A DNA stretch of 64,000 bases from an uncultured Oscillospiraceae bacterium. Lineage in GTDB: Bacteria > Bacillota > Clostridia > Oscillospirales > Acutalibacteraceae. The stretch spans positions 25,182 through 89,181 of the forward strand of contig CABULH010000015.1 in the NCBI GenBank assembly GCA_902492455.1, given 5' to 3'. This document shows positions 46,489 to 54,975 of the stretch, in pieces. The position numbers and the translations under genes were made by a program. Numbering within the stretch: position 1 is the first letter of the stretch; the number at the start of each line of letters is the position of its first letter. The notes below the pieces were generated by a model, which was not told where the DNA came from, did not search any database, and saw nothing but the letters and a program-made list of their open reading frames with translations.

Positions 46489-48090
46489 TTATTGATATTC
46501 CAACAGTTCCTTTACGTCGTAGGCGGACGGATTCAATCGCCGAAGGGTTCGGCCTGTGTGAGAATGAAACCGTTCAAAAGTACCGCATTTCAGTATGGTA
46601 ATCTGCAGAGGCTCAATCCCCAGCAGCCGTTTCAAATCTTTATAGTCGTTGTCCATGTGCCGAAAATAAATGCCCAGCTGTTCCCGCAATATTTCTTTGG
46701 TAACCGCCTGATTTGTCAGAGCATCCGAGCCAATCTCTGCATACAGGTGAAGATAGGGGCGATTTTCCGGGCTGTATTCCTTACGGGCGGTCCAGTCCGC
46801 AATAGGCAGACCGGACAAAGATACCACCGATTCGATAGTGTGGGCGGATATCCGGGTAAAATTGGCGATATCGATGATGGTGGGGACACGGTCGATATAA
46901 TCAAAACGGGGAATGTGTGTACCGTCTTCTGTGTTATCCCTGCCGGTGCATCGATACATATCTCCCACACGGTAGCGCATAAAGGCGCCGCCTTTAAGCA
47001 CGGAGATCACCAGCTCATACTTTTCGCCTGGGATCACCTCATCCATGAGATAAGTCTTAGGCTGGTAAGCGGGATCATCAATGTTCTTTTCCATTTCTGC
47101 TTCAGGAATAAACTCGTAAAAACAAGCGTCTGGAAAAAAGTACATCCCGTTGCGGGTCCAGGTCTCCGTTCCAATACAGGTGGGTTCGGTCCCCGCAAAA
47201 AGCTCCATGGGGCGCACCCCCCACAATTCTTCCAACTGATCCTTATAACATCTGCTGTCGGTTCCGGCACACATGAAGCCCTTGAGCTTGAACAGATCTT
47301 TGGGCATCAGAGGGCGATTTTCTTCCTTGCAGCGGGATTTGGCCCGCAGCAGCCGAACAATCATATGCGGGGAGCAGCGGGACAGCATCTTGAGTGAGGA
47401 ACCCGAGGAGCCTCCTTTGCTCATAGAGGACAGAGTGGTACTGACATAATAGGCCACGCTGCCCACTCCGAAGAAAAACTCGATGTCCTTTTCCAGACCC
47501 ATCTGGAATCCCTTTTTGTTCCGTTCGCTGAAGGACATTTTTACCGCATCCTCCACCGACGGCAGAAAACTCAAGCTGATCTCATCCCGCAGCGCCAGCG
47601 GAAAAAGACCGGTTGCGTAAGGCAGGGGGGCTAGGGCATAAAGAATTTTATCCGTGGTTTTGACGTCAAAACGGCCTCGTTCATTGCTGGTGGAAAGAAT
47701 CAGGCAGGCCAGGATATTATTTCGGTAGGTCTCCAGCATAGCTTGAGTATAGGGTGCAACTTTAACAGGGTGCCTGCCGCCTTCCCATGTGGTCTGGATC
47801 CAGATGATGGGATTATCAGGCAGCATGTCACCCTGCTTGAGCAGCAGTACGTCTGCATAATCTTCATAGGTAGTCAAGGGAATGGCGCGGCGAAATTCCT
47901 CAATGGTACGGGGATGCTTCCCATCCAGAATCTTTTGTCCGAGAGCACAGCCGCTCCAAAGGGAAATCTGTTCTTCCATCAGCCGTCGCTGGATACGCAT
48001 GTAGCTTTCCATATCCAGATCAAGAAAGCCGCAGTATTCCTGCCATAAAGCGGCATACTGCTTCTTCTTCAGCTTTTCCTCAAATTTCAA
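46489..48090 (-). CDS. GH3 auxin-responsive promoter family protein (acyl-adenylate ligase-like)
   Basis: The 533-residue protein resembles the bacterial GH3 family, whose plant members conjugate acids such as indole acetate or jasmonate to amino acids through an acyl-adenylate. Supporting features are the nucleotide-binding-like TTWEGGRHPVKVAPYT, the LFAGTEPTCIGTE stretch and RYRVGDMYRC. The start is TTG 48090 after GGAGGGG, overlapping the previous stop (TTGA). Bacterial substrates are unknown. Its place between a membrane methyltransferase-like gene and a dinucleotide signalling gene is unusual. Confidence 0.85.
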   Translation of the reverse strand: MKFEEKLKKKQYAALWQEYCGFLDLDMESYMRIQRRLMEEQISLWSGCALGQKILDGKHPRTIEEFRRAIPLTTYEDYADVLLLKQGDMLPDNPIIWIQTTWEGGRHPVKVAPYTQAMLETYRNNILACLILSTSNERGRFDVKTTDKILYALAPLPYATGLFPLALRDEISLSFLPSVEDAVKMSFSERNKKGFQMGLEKDIEFFFGVGSVAYYVSTTLSSMSKGGSSGSSLKMLSRCSPHMIVRLLRAKSRCKEENRPLMPKDLFKLKGFMCAGTDSRCYKDQLEELWGVRPMELFAGTEPTCIGTETWTRNGMYFFPDACFYEFIPEAEMEKNIDDPAYQPKTYLMDEVIPGEKYELVISVLKGGAFMRYRVGDMYRCTGRDNTEDGTHIPRFDYIDRVPTIIDIANFTRISAHTIESVVSLSGLPIADWTARKEYSPENRPYLHLYAEIGSDALTNQAVTKEILREQLGIYFRHMDNDYKDLKRLLGIEPLQITILKCGTFERFHSHTGRTLRRLNPSAYDVKELLEYQ

Positions 48091-48668
48091 TCTGCATCCC
48101 CTCCTCTCTTCAGGCTGCCGATGCAGCGCCGCAGGCTAGTCGGTGTGGGCAGCAGGAAGGGTGTTTCCTGCCGGTACTCCCCGTATTCTGTAAACATATG
48201 CATGAACGTCCACCGATCCTGAAAGAAGGCGTACAGTACGTCCAGGATCGTATATACCAAAAAGGCCGCCAAAAAAACCGGCTCGCCGAAGGCCAGCCAG
48301 AGACTGCCATAGAATAATGAAAGCCACAGCACCCCAGGATGGCGGCATAGGGCGTACACGCCGGTACGGCAAAGGGGTGTAGGTCCAGTATCAGGACCGT
48401 AAGTGGCAGAAAATGGCAGCGCAAAAAATAAGGTATATACCAGCAGGGCCAAAAAAAGGAGAGCCAGAATTCCTCCTGTGGCAGCGGCAGCAGGCCGGTC
48501 CGTCAAAGATTGAATACACGCCCACATCGGCGCAGCTGTGGCAGCCAGCAGCAGCAGACAGCCCACTGCGAAGCCAAACCTGCAGAGTCGGAAACGACCG
48601 GTGACGCCGGCAATATCATAGAGGAAGAACAGGCCGAAGCCAGCGCAGCCCAGCAGCAACCAGATCAC
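48087..48668 (-). CDS. isoprenylcysteine/phospholipid methyltransferase-like membrane protein
   Basis: The protein of about 193 residues has five or so membrane helices and the family signature RTGVYALCRHPGVLW, then FTEYGEYRQETPFLLP near the C-terminus, as in ICMT-like and PEMT-like methyltransferases. These use S-adenosylmethionine to methylate carboxyl, thiol or amine groups on membrane substrates. I prefer GTG 48668, nine bases after the GGGGG site; TTG 48674 is too close. It overlaps the GH3 gene by 4 bp, so the two enzymes may modify the same small molecule. Confidence 0.72.
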   Translation of the reverse strand: MIWLLLGCAGFGLFFLYDIAGVTGRFRLCRFGFAVGCLLLLAATAAPMWACIQSLTDRPAAAATGGILALLFLALLVYTLFFALPFSATYGPDTGPTPLCRTGVYALCRHPGVLWLSLFYGSLWLAFGEPVFLAAFLVYTILDVLYAFFQDRWTFMHMFTEYGEYRQETPFLLPTPTSLRRCIGSLKRGGDAD

Positions 48669-48791
48669 GGCCAAAATCCCCCTTTAATCTGTATAAAGAC
48701 GCATGTTGTTGTATAAATTCTTTAGGATCCTCCAAGGCAAAGGCTGAAAAACTTTGATATAGCATCGAAGGATACAGAGAGTCACGTTAGA

Positions 48792-48820
48792 ATTATAGTA
48801 TACTTTCCTAAATTTCACAA
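48792..48820 (-). promoter_or_regulatory. sigma-A promoter of the ICMT-GH3-HD-GYP operon
   Basis: On the minus strand TTGTGA (48820-48815), a 17-bp spacer and a perfect TATAAT (48797-48792). The leader is about 120 nt. No recognised riboswitch fold was seen in it. Confidence 0.75.
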
Positions 48821-49024
48821 TAGTTGATTACAAAATAATCGATATTTCACCATTTCTTATAAAAAAGGTCAAAGGAATGATTGGAAAAAGTAATGGCTTT
48901 GTCGAAAAAGGATGGGTGAGGTCTCAAAAAACAAAATCAAAAATTGTAAAATATAAAATTTTGAAATATGAGACTAATAATTGTTCGAAAGAATGTGCGA
49001 TTTATTCACAATACGGATAAAATG
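48821..49024. other. AT-rich intergenic region
   Basis: This 200-bp stretch holds no convincing gene. It separates the operon reading left from the terminator of the next minus-strand gene. Confidence 0.5.
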
Positions 49025-49049
49025 AAAAAGCGCCGTTACTCCGGCGCTT
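49025..49049 (-). terminator. intrinsic terminator of the 49.1-kb gene
   Basis: On the minus strand AGCGCCG, a 6-nt loop and CGGCGCT are followed by TTTTC. Confidence 0.82.
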
Positions 49050-49090
49050 CATAAAATATGTATAGAAAACAGGTAGGATGGGAAGGATGG

Positions 49091-49555
49091 TTATTCCCAG
49101 GTAAGTTTAGGCTCATCGCTGTTATCTTCCAGGGCTTCGTCAATCAATCGAATCATCTCTAGCGTGCTGCGGAAAGACTGTCGTTTATCCTTATCCACCC
49201 ATTGAATGGTGCCCTGCCAGGTGGCATTGCGGCGAAACTGTACATGGATGATGAAGGTCGCTTGTTCCTCTTTAGATTTGTCGCTCATGCCGTCCCTCTC
49301 CTTCGTCCCTTTGCGATTTTTTTTAGCCGCGCTGTTGGAAAAATGCCGATAATCCTCAAAGCGGCCGGGGAAGGACAACGCATCAAAAAGATTTTCCATT
49401 GCCGCCAGTAATTCCAGGCCGTCGGAAAAGGCCACTGCTTTATCGTAATGGGCGTTGTAGACCCATCCGGTCATCACGCGGTTTTCATAAGAAGTGACCT
49501 TGACAGTCGCCACTGTGGACATAGCGGTCACAAACGCACTGTTAATTTTTGGCAC
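49091..49555 (-). CDS. uncharacterised protein under a SARP-like promoter
   Basis: The protein of about 154 residues is soluble, with an N-terminal part MPKINSAFVTAMSTVATVKV and a C-terminal segment FIIHVQFRRNATWQGTIQWV followed by FRSTLEMIRLIDEAL. The C-terminal segment looks like a conserved small domain (PilZ-like in feel, not provable). The two parts are joined by a polar Lys-Arg-rich linker. GTG 49555 is preferred, 11 bases after AGGTGG; GTG 49570 and ATG 49522 are alternatives. Its promoter shares direct repeats with the matrix operon at 56.4 kb, so it is probably a member of the same regulon. Confidence 0.65.
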   Translation of the reverse strand: MPKINSAFVTAMSTVATVKVTSYENRVMTGWVYNAHYDKAVAFSDGLELLAAMENLFDALSFPGRFEDYRHFSNSAAKKNRKGTKERDGMSDKSKEEQATFIIHVQFRRNATWQGTIQWVDKDKRQSFRSTLEMIRLIDEALEDNSDEPKLTWE

Positions 49556-49586
49556 AGATAGGGTCACCACCTAGTCTTATGACTAC

Positions 49587-49619
49587 AGTATATCGTGTTT
49601 CGGTCACAAAACAGTCACA
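49587..49619 (-). promoter_or_regulatory. SARP-type direct repeats and -10 box
   Basis: On the minus strand TGTGACT (49619-49613) and TGTGACC (49608-49602) are heptamers with an 11-bp period. Nine bases later comes TATACT (49592-49587). There is no good -35 box, as expected for activator-dependent SARP promoters. The layout is identical to that at 56381-56413. Confidence 0.75.
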
Positions 49620-49636
49620 AGCTGAGACCGAAGAGA

Positions 49637-50704
49637 TTAATCCGACAGCTTCTTTACCATGGTATCCGGGTTTGAGCTGTAGGCCAGGGCATATTCCCGG
49701 GAGATGCGGCCGGCTTTATACAGCCGCAGCACATCTGTGTCCATGGTCTGCATTCCCTGATCCGCACCGGCGTACAAGACGTTATCCATTTGATACACTT
49801 TGGATTCACGGATCATGGTGCGGATGGCAGGGGTGGCCACCATAATTTCAAAAGCTGGGGCCAGCTTGCCGTCCACGGTGGGAATCAGCTGCTGGGACAC
49901 CACTGCCTGCAGCACCATAGACAGCTGCACCCGAATTTGCTGCTGCTGAGCAGGAGGAAAGACGTCGATGATCCGGTCGATGGTTTTGGCGGCACCTATT
50001 GTGTGGAGGGTGGATAGCACCAGCTGGCCGGTTTCCGCGGCGGTGATTACTGTGCGGATGGTTTCAAAATCGCGCATCTCTCCGAGAAGAATCACATCCG
50101 GCGCCTGCCGCAGGGCTGCCCGCAACGCGGTATCGTAACCGCCGGTGTCGTGAGTGATCTCCCGCTGGCTGACGATGCAGCGATGATGCGTATGGAGATA
50201 TTCAATGGGATCCTCCAGAGTGATGACATGGCCGCTGCGGGTGTGATTGATCCGATCAATCATGCAGGCTAAGGTGGTGGATTTGCCGCTGCCGGCCGGA
50301 CCGGTAACCAGGACCAATCCTTTCTGGCGGTCGCACAGGCTCAGCACTGCCGGGGGGATATGCAGCTCGGAAGCATCCGGCAGGGAGAAGGACACCACCC
50401 GAAGCACTGCGGAGAGGGAACCACGCTGTTTATACGCACAGCAGCGGAACCGGCCCAGCCCGCTGACGGAAAAGGAAAAGTCATCATCGCCGGTATTCAG
50501 CAGCAACGCAAGATCACGCTGATGGTCCAGGGCGTAAATTTGTTTGATCAGATTTTCCGTATCGTCCGGCGTCAGTTTTTCTTCCGCAGCGTGGGCTACC
50601 CGACCGTTGGTTTTATAACTCAAAGGTCCGCCGGACACAATAAGGATATCCGAGGCGCCGGCCTGCATGGCGTCGGACAGTATCTTCAGCACCTGCATTT
50701 CCAT
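49637..50704 (-). CDS. pilT: type IV pilus retraction ATPase PilT
   Basis: The 355-residue ATPase has Walker A GPAGSGKST (residues 135-143), the Asp box and Walker B of the GspE/PilT family (LEDPIEYLH, DVILLGEMRD) and the His box STLHTIGAAKTIDRI. The EMRDxET stretch and length indicate the retraction ATPase PilT, not the assembly ATPase PilB. It is the last gene of the pilus-like operon. No PilB-type ATPase or prepilin peptidase is present in the window. Confidence 0.93.
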   Translation of the reverse strand: MEMQVLKILSDAMQAGASDILIVSGGPLSYKTNGRVAHAAEEKLTPDDTENLIKQIYALDHQRDLALLLNTGDDDFSFSVSGLGRFRCCAYKQRGSLSAVLRVVSFSLPDASELHIPPAVLSLCDRQKGLVLVTGPAGSGKSTTLACMIDRINHTRSGHVITLEDPIEYLHTHHRCIVSQREITHDTGGYDTALRAALRQAPDVILLGEMRDFETIRTVITAAETGQLVLSTLHTIGAAKTIDRIIDVFPPAQQQQIRVQLSMVLQAVVSQQLIPTVDGKLAPAFEIMVATPAIRTMIRESKVYQMDNVLYAGADQGMQTMDTDVLRLYKAGRISREYALAYSSNPDTMVKKLSD

Positions 50705-50745
50705 AGGAGTTCGTTCCTTCCGTTTCTTGATGCATCAAACCAAAA

Positions 50746-51252
50746 TTAATCACCCGGCCAAACATTGATGCCGTCATCCCCCAGGTCTTCGCCTTGAGTG
50801 GAACACAGCTGTCGGGATATCACCCGATAACGGCTCTGTTCATTTAGCGGCAACAGTTCCAGCAGCGTTTGAATTTCTCGGTCTTTTCCCGCCGGAACCT
50901 TCAGCAGCAGACGGTCGTCCAGCAGGGTGACCGCCTCCATTTCGGCTAAGGATTCCTGAAATAGGGATGCGTATCGGGCATCGGCTTCCTCAGGGGCAAC
51001 GGTACCTCTGTCCAATTCCAGAGCAAGAGCGGTCCGCGCCGCCGTCAGCTTTTGATCGACAGCGCTGAGCAGCGCTTCGGTGCGGGCGTCGGCGGCATAG
51101 TATTCCTCTGCCGCGGTGAGCGCCCGATTGGTCAGCCGCAGATCGGACCGGGCGGAGACCAAGGACAGTACGCCGAACGCCGTCAGACAAAGCACAATGA
51201 ATATCATGAGCACGGAGGAAGCGCCCATGGAGCCGAATCGTTTTTTTGTCAT
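50746..51252 (-). CDS. pilin-operon membrane protein
   Basis: The 168-residue protein has one N-terminal membrane helix (about residues 10-33, SSVLMIFIVLCLTAFGVLSL) and a soluble helical outer part. It lacks a classical prepilin cleavage site (glycine then Phe-Thr-Leu). I use ATG 51252 after GGGAGGCGG, which gives a 4-bp overlap with the preceding gene. The pseudopilin-like plan and location suggest a minor pilus component. No named family is recognised. Confidence 0.7.
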   Translation of the reverse strand: MTKKRFGSMGASSVLMIFIVLCLTAFGVLSLVSARSDLRLTNRALTAAEEYYAADARTEALLSAVDQKLTAARTALALELDRGTVAPEEADARYASLFQESLAEMEAVTLLDDRLLLKVPAGKDREIQTLLELLPLNEQSRYRVISRQLCSTQGEDLGDDGINVWPGD

Positions 51253-51680
51253 GCCGCCGCCTCCCTGGGACTGTACCGCCCCAATGTTAGACGGCAAAGC
51301 AGGTCTCCCCGTCCGCTGTTTTCTTTGCCGGATTCCATGATCCGAATCTCGCCGGTCTCCAGATTGCCGGCATCAGTAGCTGTTGTTTTTAGCTGAACTT
51401 CCGCCAGCAAACCATTTTTTTTACAGATATAGAGGGTGGAGTTGTCCGATTGATTGACGGCGGTCCAACCGTCGATTGGATCAAAATAGGAAACTCCCCG
51501 GGCGCGGAACAGTTCAGCAATATTTTCCGCCAATTCCATGGCATCGCTGCGCAGGGTGCTTTGCCGCTCCTGTTGATGGGCTGAGACGAAAAGGCGCAGT
51601 GTCACCACGGTGGAAAGAGAAAAAAAGAGGATCACCAGGGTCAGCTCCATCAGGAATACAGCGGAACCGCTTTTTTTCAT
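51249..51680 (-). CDS. pseudopilin-like membrane protein
   Basis: The 143-residue protein begins MKKSGSAVFLMELTLVILFF, a short basic segment and a single hydrophobic helix containing a glutamate. This resembles a pseudopilin, although the +5 glutamate spacing from a cleavable glycine is not standard. The C-terminal part is polar and beta-rich. It overlaps the next gene by 4 bp. It is probably part of the pilus-like apparatus. Confidence 0.7.
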   Translation of the reverse strand: MKKSGSAVFLMELTLVILFFSLSTVVTLRLFVSAHQQERQSTLRSDAMELAENIAELFRARGVSYFDPIDGWTAVNQSDNSTLYICKKNGLLAEVQLKTTATDAGNLETGEIRIMESGKENSGRGDLLCRLTLGRYSPREAAA

Positions 51681-51725
51681 CGTGTGGCCCCTTCCTTTCT
51701 CTGATTGCAGATTTTGCGCGCCCGT

Positions 51726-52187
51726 TTATCCAGCACGTTTCTGAATATGCAGGGTATGATCCTGGCCATCGGCACCTCGGGAGATTACCGTCAGCAGTCC
51801 ATCCGCCGATTCCTCGATGGAAAAGGCAGCCAATGCCGCCAGTTCTTCGCCGTAAGAAGGGGTGAAAGCATCCCCCTGCATCTGGAACATCTCCCGCAGC
51901 GTGCCGTCGTAGAAATAAATCAGGGTTTCGAAGGTCTGTTCTCCCGACTGTTCCGGCAGCACCAACACAGTCAGCCCATCACGGTTTTCCAGATTGGCCT
52001 CCGGGGCGGAACGCACCTTATTCGCCACATAGGACAAGGAAGCGCGCAGATCACTGCGGGCATCGGTTCGGCGGACAATTCCCTGATATACCTGGGCGCC
52101 AATCAGCACCAGCAGCAGCGAGAGCAGCGCGAACAGACCATACAGCAGCAGCGCGAATAGCGCATCCACGGAATGGTTTCTCTTCAT
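51726..52187 (-). CDS. DUF4860-like pilin-operon membrane protein
   Basis: The 153-residue protein starts with HSVDALFALLLYGLFALLSL, a single membrane helix, followed by a soluble domain (ASLSYVANKVRS). It matches my recollection of DUF4860 proteins in clostridial pilus clusters. Its start overlaps the end of the upstream gene by 4 bp. Its role is unknown; a minor pseudopilin is likely. Confidence 0.7.
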   Translation of the reverse strand: MKRNHSVDALFALLLYGLFALLSLLLVLIGAQVYQGIVRRTDARSDLRASLSYVANKVRSAPEANLENRDGLTVLVLPEQSGEQTFETLIYFYDGTLREMFQMQGDAFTPSYGEELAALAAFSIEESADGLLTVISRGADGQDHTLHIQKRAG

Positions 52188-52537
52188 TCAGCGGTCCGCC
52201 CCCTTTCGTCGGGTGTCCCACCACGGCGAACCACCAATACAGCCGGCCGAATGTTTGAGCCGATGGTCTGGTAATCGATCACATAAGTATCATGATCAAT
52301 CACCAGGCCGTAATGTTCCTCCAGATAAGAAAGACTGGAGGGATAAGCCCCCTCGATGGCATAGCAGTTGACTAAAGATTTCTGAATGGCCCGTTCCACC
52401 GCTGCTTTCTGCTCATCCTCTGAAGTGGAGGAAATCTGAGCAAGACCGTAAAACAGCAGCGCAGCCAGAACAATAATTATCGTCAAGGGCAGGAACCGGC
52501 GGATCGCCGAACCGCGCTTAACGGGATACAGATGCAT
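52184..52537 (-). CDS. small membrane-anchored pilin-operon protein
   Basis: The 117-residue protein has a basic N-terminus, one membrane helix (about 16-33) and a short soluble domain with CYAIEGAYPSSLSYLEEHYG, a pattern also seen in small type II secretion-like pseudopilins. ATG 52537 follows AAAGGGGCGG. It lies 38 bp after the pilC-like gene. Confidence 0.68.
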   Translation of the reverse strand: MHLYPVKRGSAIRRFLPLTIIIVLAALLFYGLAQISSTSEDEQKAAVERAIQKSLVNCYAIEGAYPSSLSYLEEHYGLVIDHDTYVIDYQTIGSNIRPAVLVVRRGGTPDERGRTAE

Positions 52538-52575
52538 GCGAACCGCCCCTTTCCACAGGTATCACGCCGCCGGCC

Positions 52576-53634
52576 TCAGCCGATAGCGGAGAGGATGCTG
52601 ATTAAGGGCAGCATCACCGATAAGAGGATGCCGCCGATAATTACGGATAGAAGAATCACTAGGGTAGGCTCGATCACCGCCACCAGGGTGGACAGGCTGT
52701 CGTCAATTTCCTCTTCATAATGCGCGGCCATCTGCCGCATCACATCGTCCAGCCGGCCCGCCCGTTCGCCGGTTTGAATCAGCCGGGCATAAAGCCCGGA
52801 GAATAGCTCCAGCTCCAGCAGTGCGTCAGAGAATGCGATCCCTGCGGCAACCTTTTCCCGGCACTGGATTATTTTTTTCTTCACTATAGGATCCGCTGTG
52901 AGATCCTCGGCCAATTCCAGGGAATCGTCCAGATTGTAACCGCTGGAGAGCATCATAGACATAACCGAGGCGAACCGCCCGGAAGCGATCCGGCGATAGA
53001 CACCACGCAAAAAGGGCAGCTTTCCGCTGAGACGCACCAGCCGTTCCCGCCCCCCCGGAATGAGGAATACCACAATCAGCGTCACGATCAGCGCCAACAG
53101 TACCGCCACTATAATCAGGGCACAGCGGCCGATTAGATTCCCGGCGGCCAGCATACTTGTGCCGGCTCCGGAAATCTCTGCGCCTAAGCCTTCCAGAACC
53201 TGAGAGAAAACGGGCAGCACGGCAGCCACCAGCACACCGATTACCGCTGCCATCAGCACAACCAGAATCAGTGGATAAAGCACCGCGCTGCGCACGGCAC
53301 TGCGGAGCTTATCCTCCCGCTGATAATACCGACTTAGAGCCTCCAGAACCTCTTCCAGCTTACCAACTTTTTCGCCGATGTGAATCATCTGCACCATATA
53401 GGCGGGAAAAACATCCGCGGCCCGGACGCCCTCATAAAGGGAACCGGTTTCCTCAACGGTATCCGCGATTCGCTTGAGCAGATCCCTGCCGGAGGGGGTG
53501 CCTTGATCGGTCAGGGTCTGGAGTCCTTCGTTCAGCGGTACGCCGGCTTTAAGCAGCAGCGCCACCTGGGTGCAGAACACAGCGGATTCTTTGGCCGGAA
53601 TCCGTCCGGACGCCCGGATTTTCGTCTGTTTCAT
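52576..53634 (-). CDS. type II secretion/type IV pilus inner-membrane platform protein (GspF/PilC family)
   Basis: The 352-residue protein has two GspF repeats: FCTQVALLLKAGVPLNEGLQ with membrane helices after it, and FASVMSMMLSSGYNLDDSLE with a C-terminal helix. Such proteins form the membrane platform on which assembly ATPases act. I favour ATG 53634 after GGGGG. TTG 53649 overlaps the upstream stop (TTGA) and is an alternative. It is the core assembly component of the pilus-like operon. Confidence 0.92.
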   Translation of the reverse strand: MKQTKIRASGRIPAKESAVFCTQVALLLKAGVPLNEGLQTLTDQGTPSGRDLLKRIADTVEETGSLYEGVRAADVFPAYMVQMIHIGEKVGKLEEVLEALSRYYQREDKLRSAVRSAVLYPLILVVLMAAVIGVLVAAVLPVFSQVLEGLGAEISGAGTSMLAAGNLIGRCALIIVAVLLALIVTLIVVFLIPGGRERLVRLSGKLPFLRGVYRRIASGRFASVMSMMLSSGYNLDDSLELAEDLTADPIVKKKIIQCREKVAAGIAFSDALLELELFSGLYARLIQTGERAGRLDDVMRQMAAHYEEEIDDSLSTLVAVIEPTLVILLSVIIGGILLSVMLPLISILSAIG

Positions 53635-53645
53635 GGTTATCCCCC

Positions 53646-54938
53646 TCAATAAACACGCAGCTGGGTATACCTGCCGCCGTCCCCGATGTAGTCTTCAATG
53701 TTTTGGCCTTCTGCGGCGCCGAAGGTAGCATCCATCAGCTTCCATTGGCCGCCGCTGAAATAGATCTTAAAAGCGATCCAGCCCTTTTCTTTGGTGTAAA
53801 CCAGATTCCATGCGTGACTGAGATTCTTGGGCGAAACAGTGCCGATTACCAGCTTAACGGGAATATTCTGAGCGCGCAGCATAGCCGCCATCAGGGCGGC
53901 GTAATCAAAACAGATGCCTTTCCCAGTTTTAAGGGTATCGTCCACATCGGGGAGATAGCCGTTGAGCTTTCCGGCAATAGCGTCATCCGCCTTTTTGTAG
54001 TCATAGGCAATGTTTGCGGTGATATAGGAATAAATCGCCTCTATTTTCTTCAAATCGGTGGATGCTCCCACGCAGAGATCATAGGATTTCTTCACCGCTT
54101 TGGAGGATGCGGAAAAATCGATGTATTGATTGGGATAGAGATAGGGAGAATAGGCGTTGGAGATTTTGACGTTTAAGGTAACAGCGTAAAGCTGACGATA
54201 ACGGGTGCCGGATATATTTTCCATCACCCGAACCGTGTATTCACCGCTGCCGCCCTGCAGCGAAAATACCTCATAGTTTCCATTTTTATTCAAATCGTAG
54301 TTATATGTATAACCGTCGAATTTGATCTGGACTTTGAGCCGAGGGGCAGAACTGACGCACTTAACCATAATATATCCGTCGGATGTGTTGCTGGCGTCCA
54401 CCGTAGCGCCGTTTCCCTGATGGACAATTTTACCGGATGCCACCGGTGTTTTTATTGTAATCGGGCCTTGATATTCGGGAGTGGATGGCGTTGTGGGCTT
54501 GGTGGTAGGTTTAGCTGTTGTGTTGGGGCGGGAAGTGGCCGGAGGCGGAGAAACCGCGGAAGAACCACTATGAGAATTGTTGGATGATGGAGAACCGGAA
54601 ATTCCGCTGCTTGTCCCGCCGGAACTGCTGTCAGAAGAACCGCCGGGACCACTGGATTCCTCATTGGAACTACCGTTGGATGAGGGCGGGATGTTTGACG
54701 AAGACGAATCCCCGGAAGAGGACGCGCTATGCGAGACATCAGGACAGCCGCTTTCCGTCACGGATTCATCTCCCGACTTGTCGGAGCAGTTGGAATTGTC
54801 AGAGTTGTCCGCGTTTTGAGAACTGGAGGGGGAGAAAGGGGAAGAACCGGACGATTCGCCCGCTGGACCGCCGCAAGCGCTGAGCAGACAGGCCGCGGTA
54901 AGCAAAAGGGCGAGAAGTCCGCCGGATCTCTTACGCAC
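53646..54938 (-). CDS. transglutaminase-like lipoprotein with Ser-rich linker
   Basis: The 430-residue protein has a lipobox (LLSAC, cysteine about residue 21), then a long serine-, asparagine- and glycine-rich linker (about 25-150), a beta-rich region, and a transglutaminase-like domain. The catalytic Cys, His and Asp are visible in GKGICFDYAALMAAMLR, SHAWNLVY and DAT. The start is GTG 54938 after GGGGG. A surface-anchored transglutaminase or protease fold inside a pilus operon suggests cross-linking or processing of surface proteins. Activity is inferred from the triad only. Confidence 0.85.
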   Translation of the reverse strand: MRKRSGGLLALLLTAACLLSACGGPAGESSGSSPFSPSSSQNADNSDNSNCSDKSGDESVTESGCPDVSHSASSSGDSSSSNIPPSSNGSSNEESSGPGGSSDSSSGGTSSGISGSPSSNNSHSGSSAVSPPPATSRPNTTAKPTTKPTTPSTPEYQGPITIKTPVASGKIVHQGNGATVDASNTSDGYIMVKCVSSAPRLKVQIKFDGYTYNYDLNKNGNYEVFSLQGGSGEYTVRVMENISGTRYRQLYAVTLNVKISNAYSPYLYPNQYIDFSASSKAVKKSYDLCVGASTDLKKIEAIYSYITANIAYDYKKADDAIAGKLNGYLPDVDDTLKTGKGICFDYAALMAAMLRAQNIPVKLVIGTVSPKNLSHAWNLVYTKEKGWIAFKIYFSGGQWKLMDATFGAAEGQNIEDYIGDGGRYTQLRVY

Positions 54939-54975
54939 TAGCTTTTCCCCCTTCCCGGGTAAATGGTTGCTTAAT

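Noticed and set aside
46255..47397. Plus-strand open frame of 380 codons
   Set aside because: Antisense to the GH3 and signalling-protein genes, and without a start signal.
54577..54819. Plus-strand acidic open frame, Glu- and Leu-rich
   Set aside because: It is the complement of the serine-rich linker of the lipoprotein; the bias comes from repeated serine codons.
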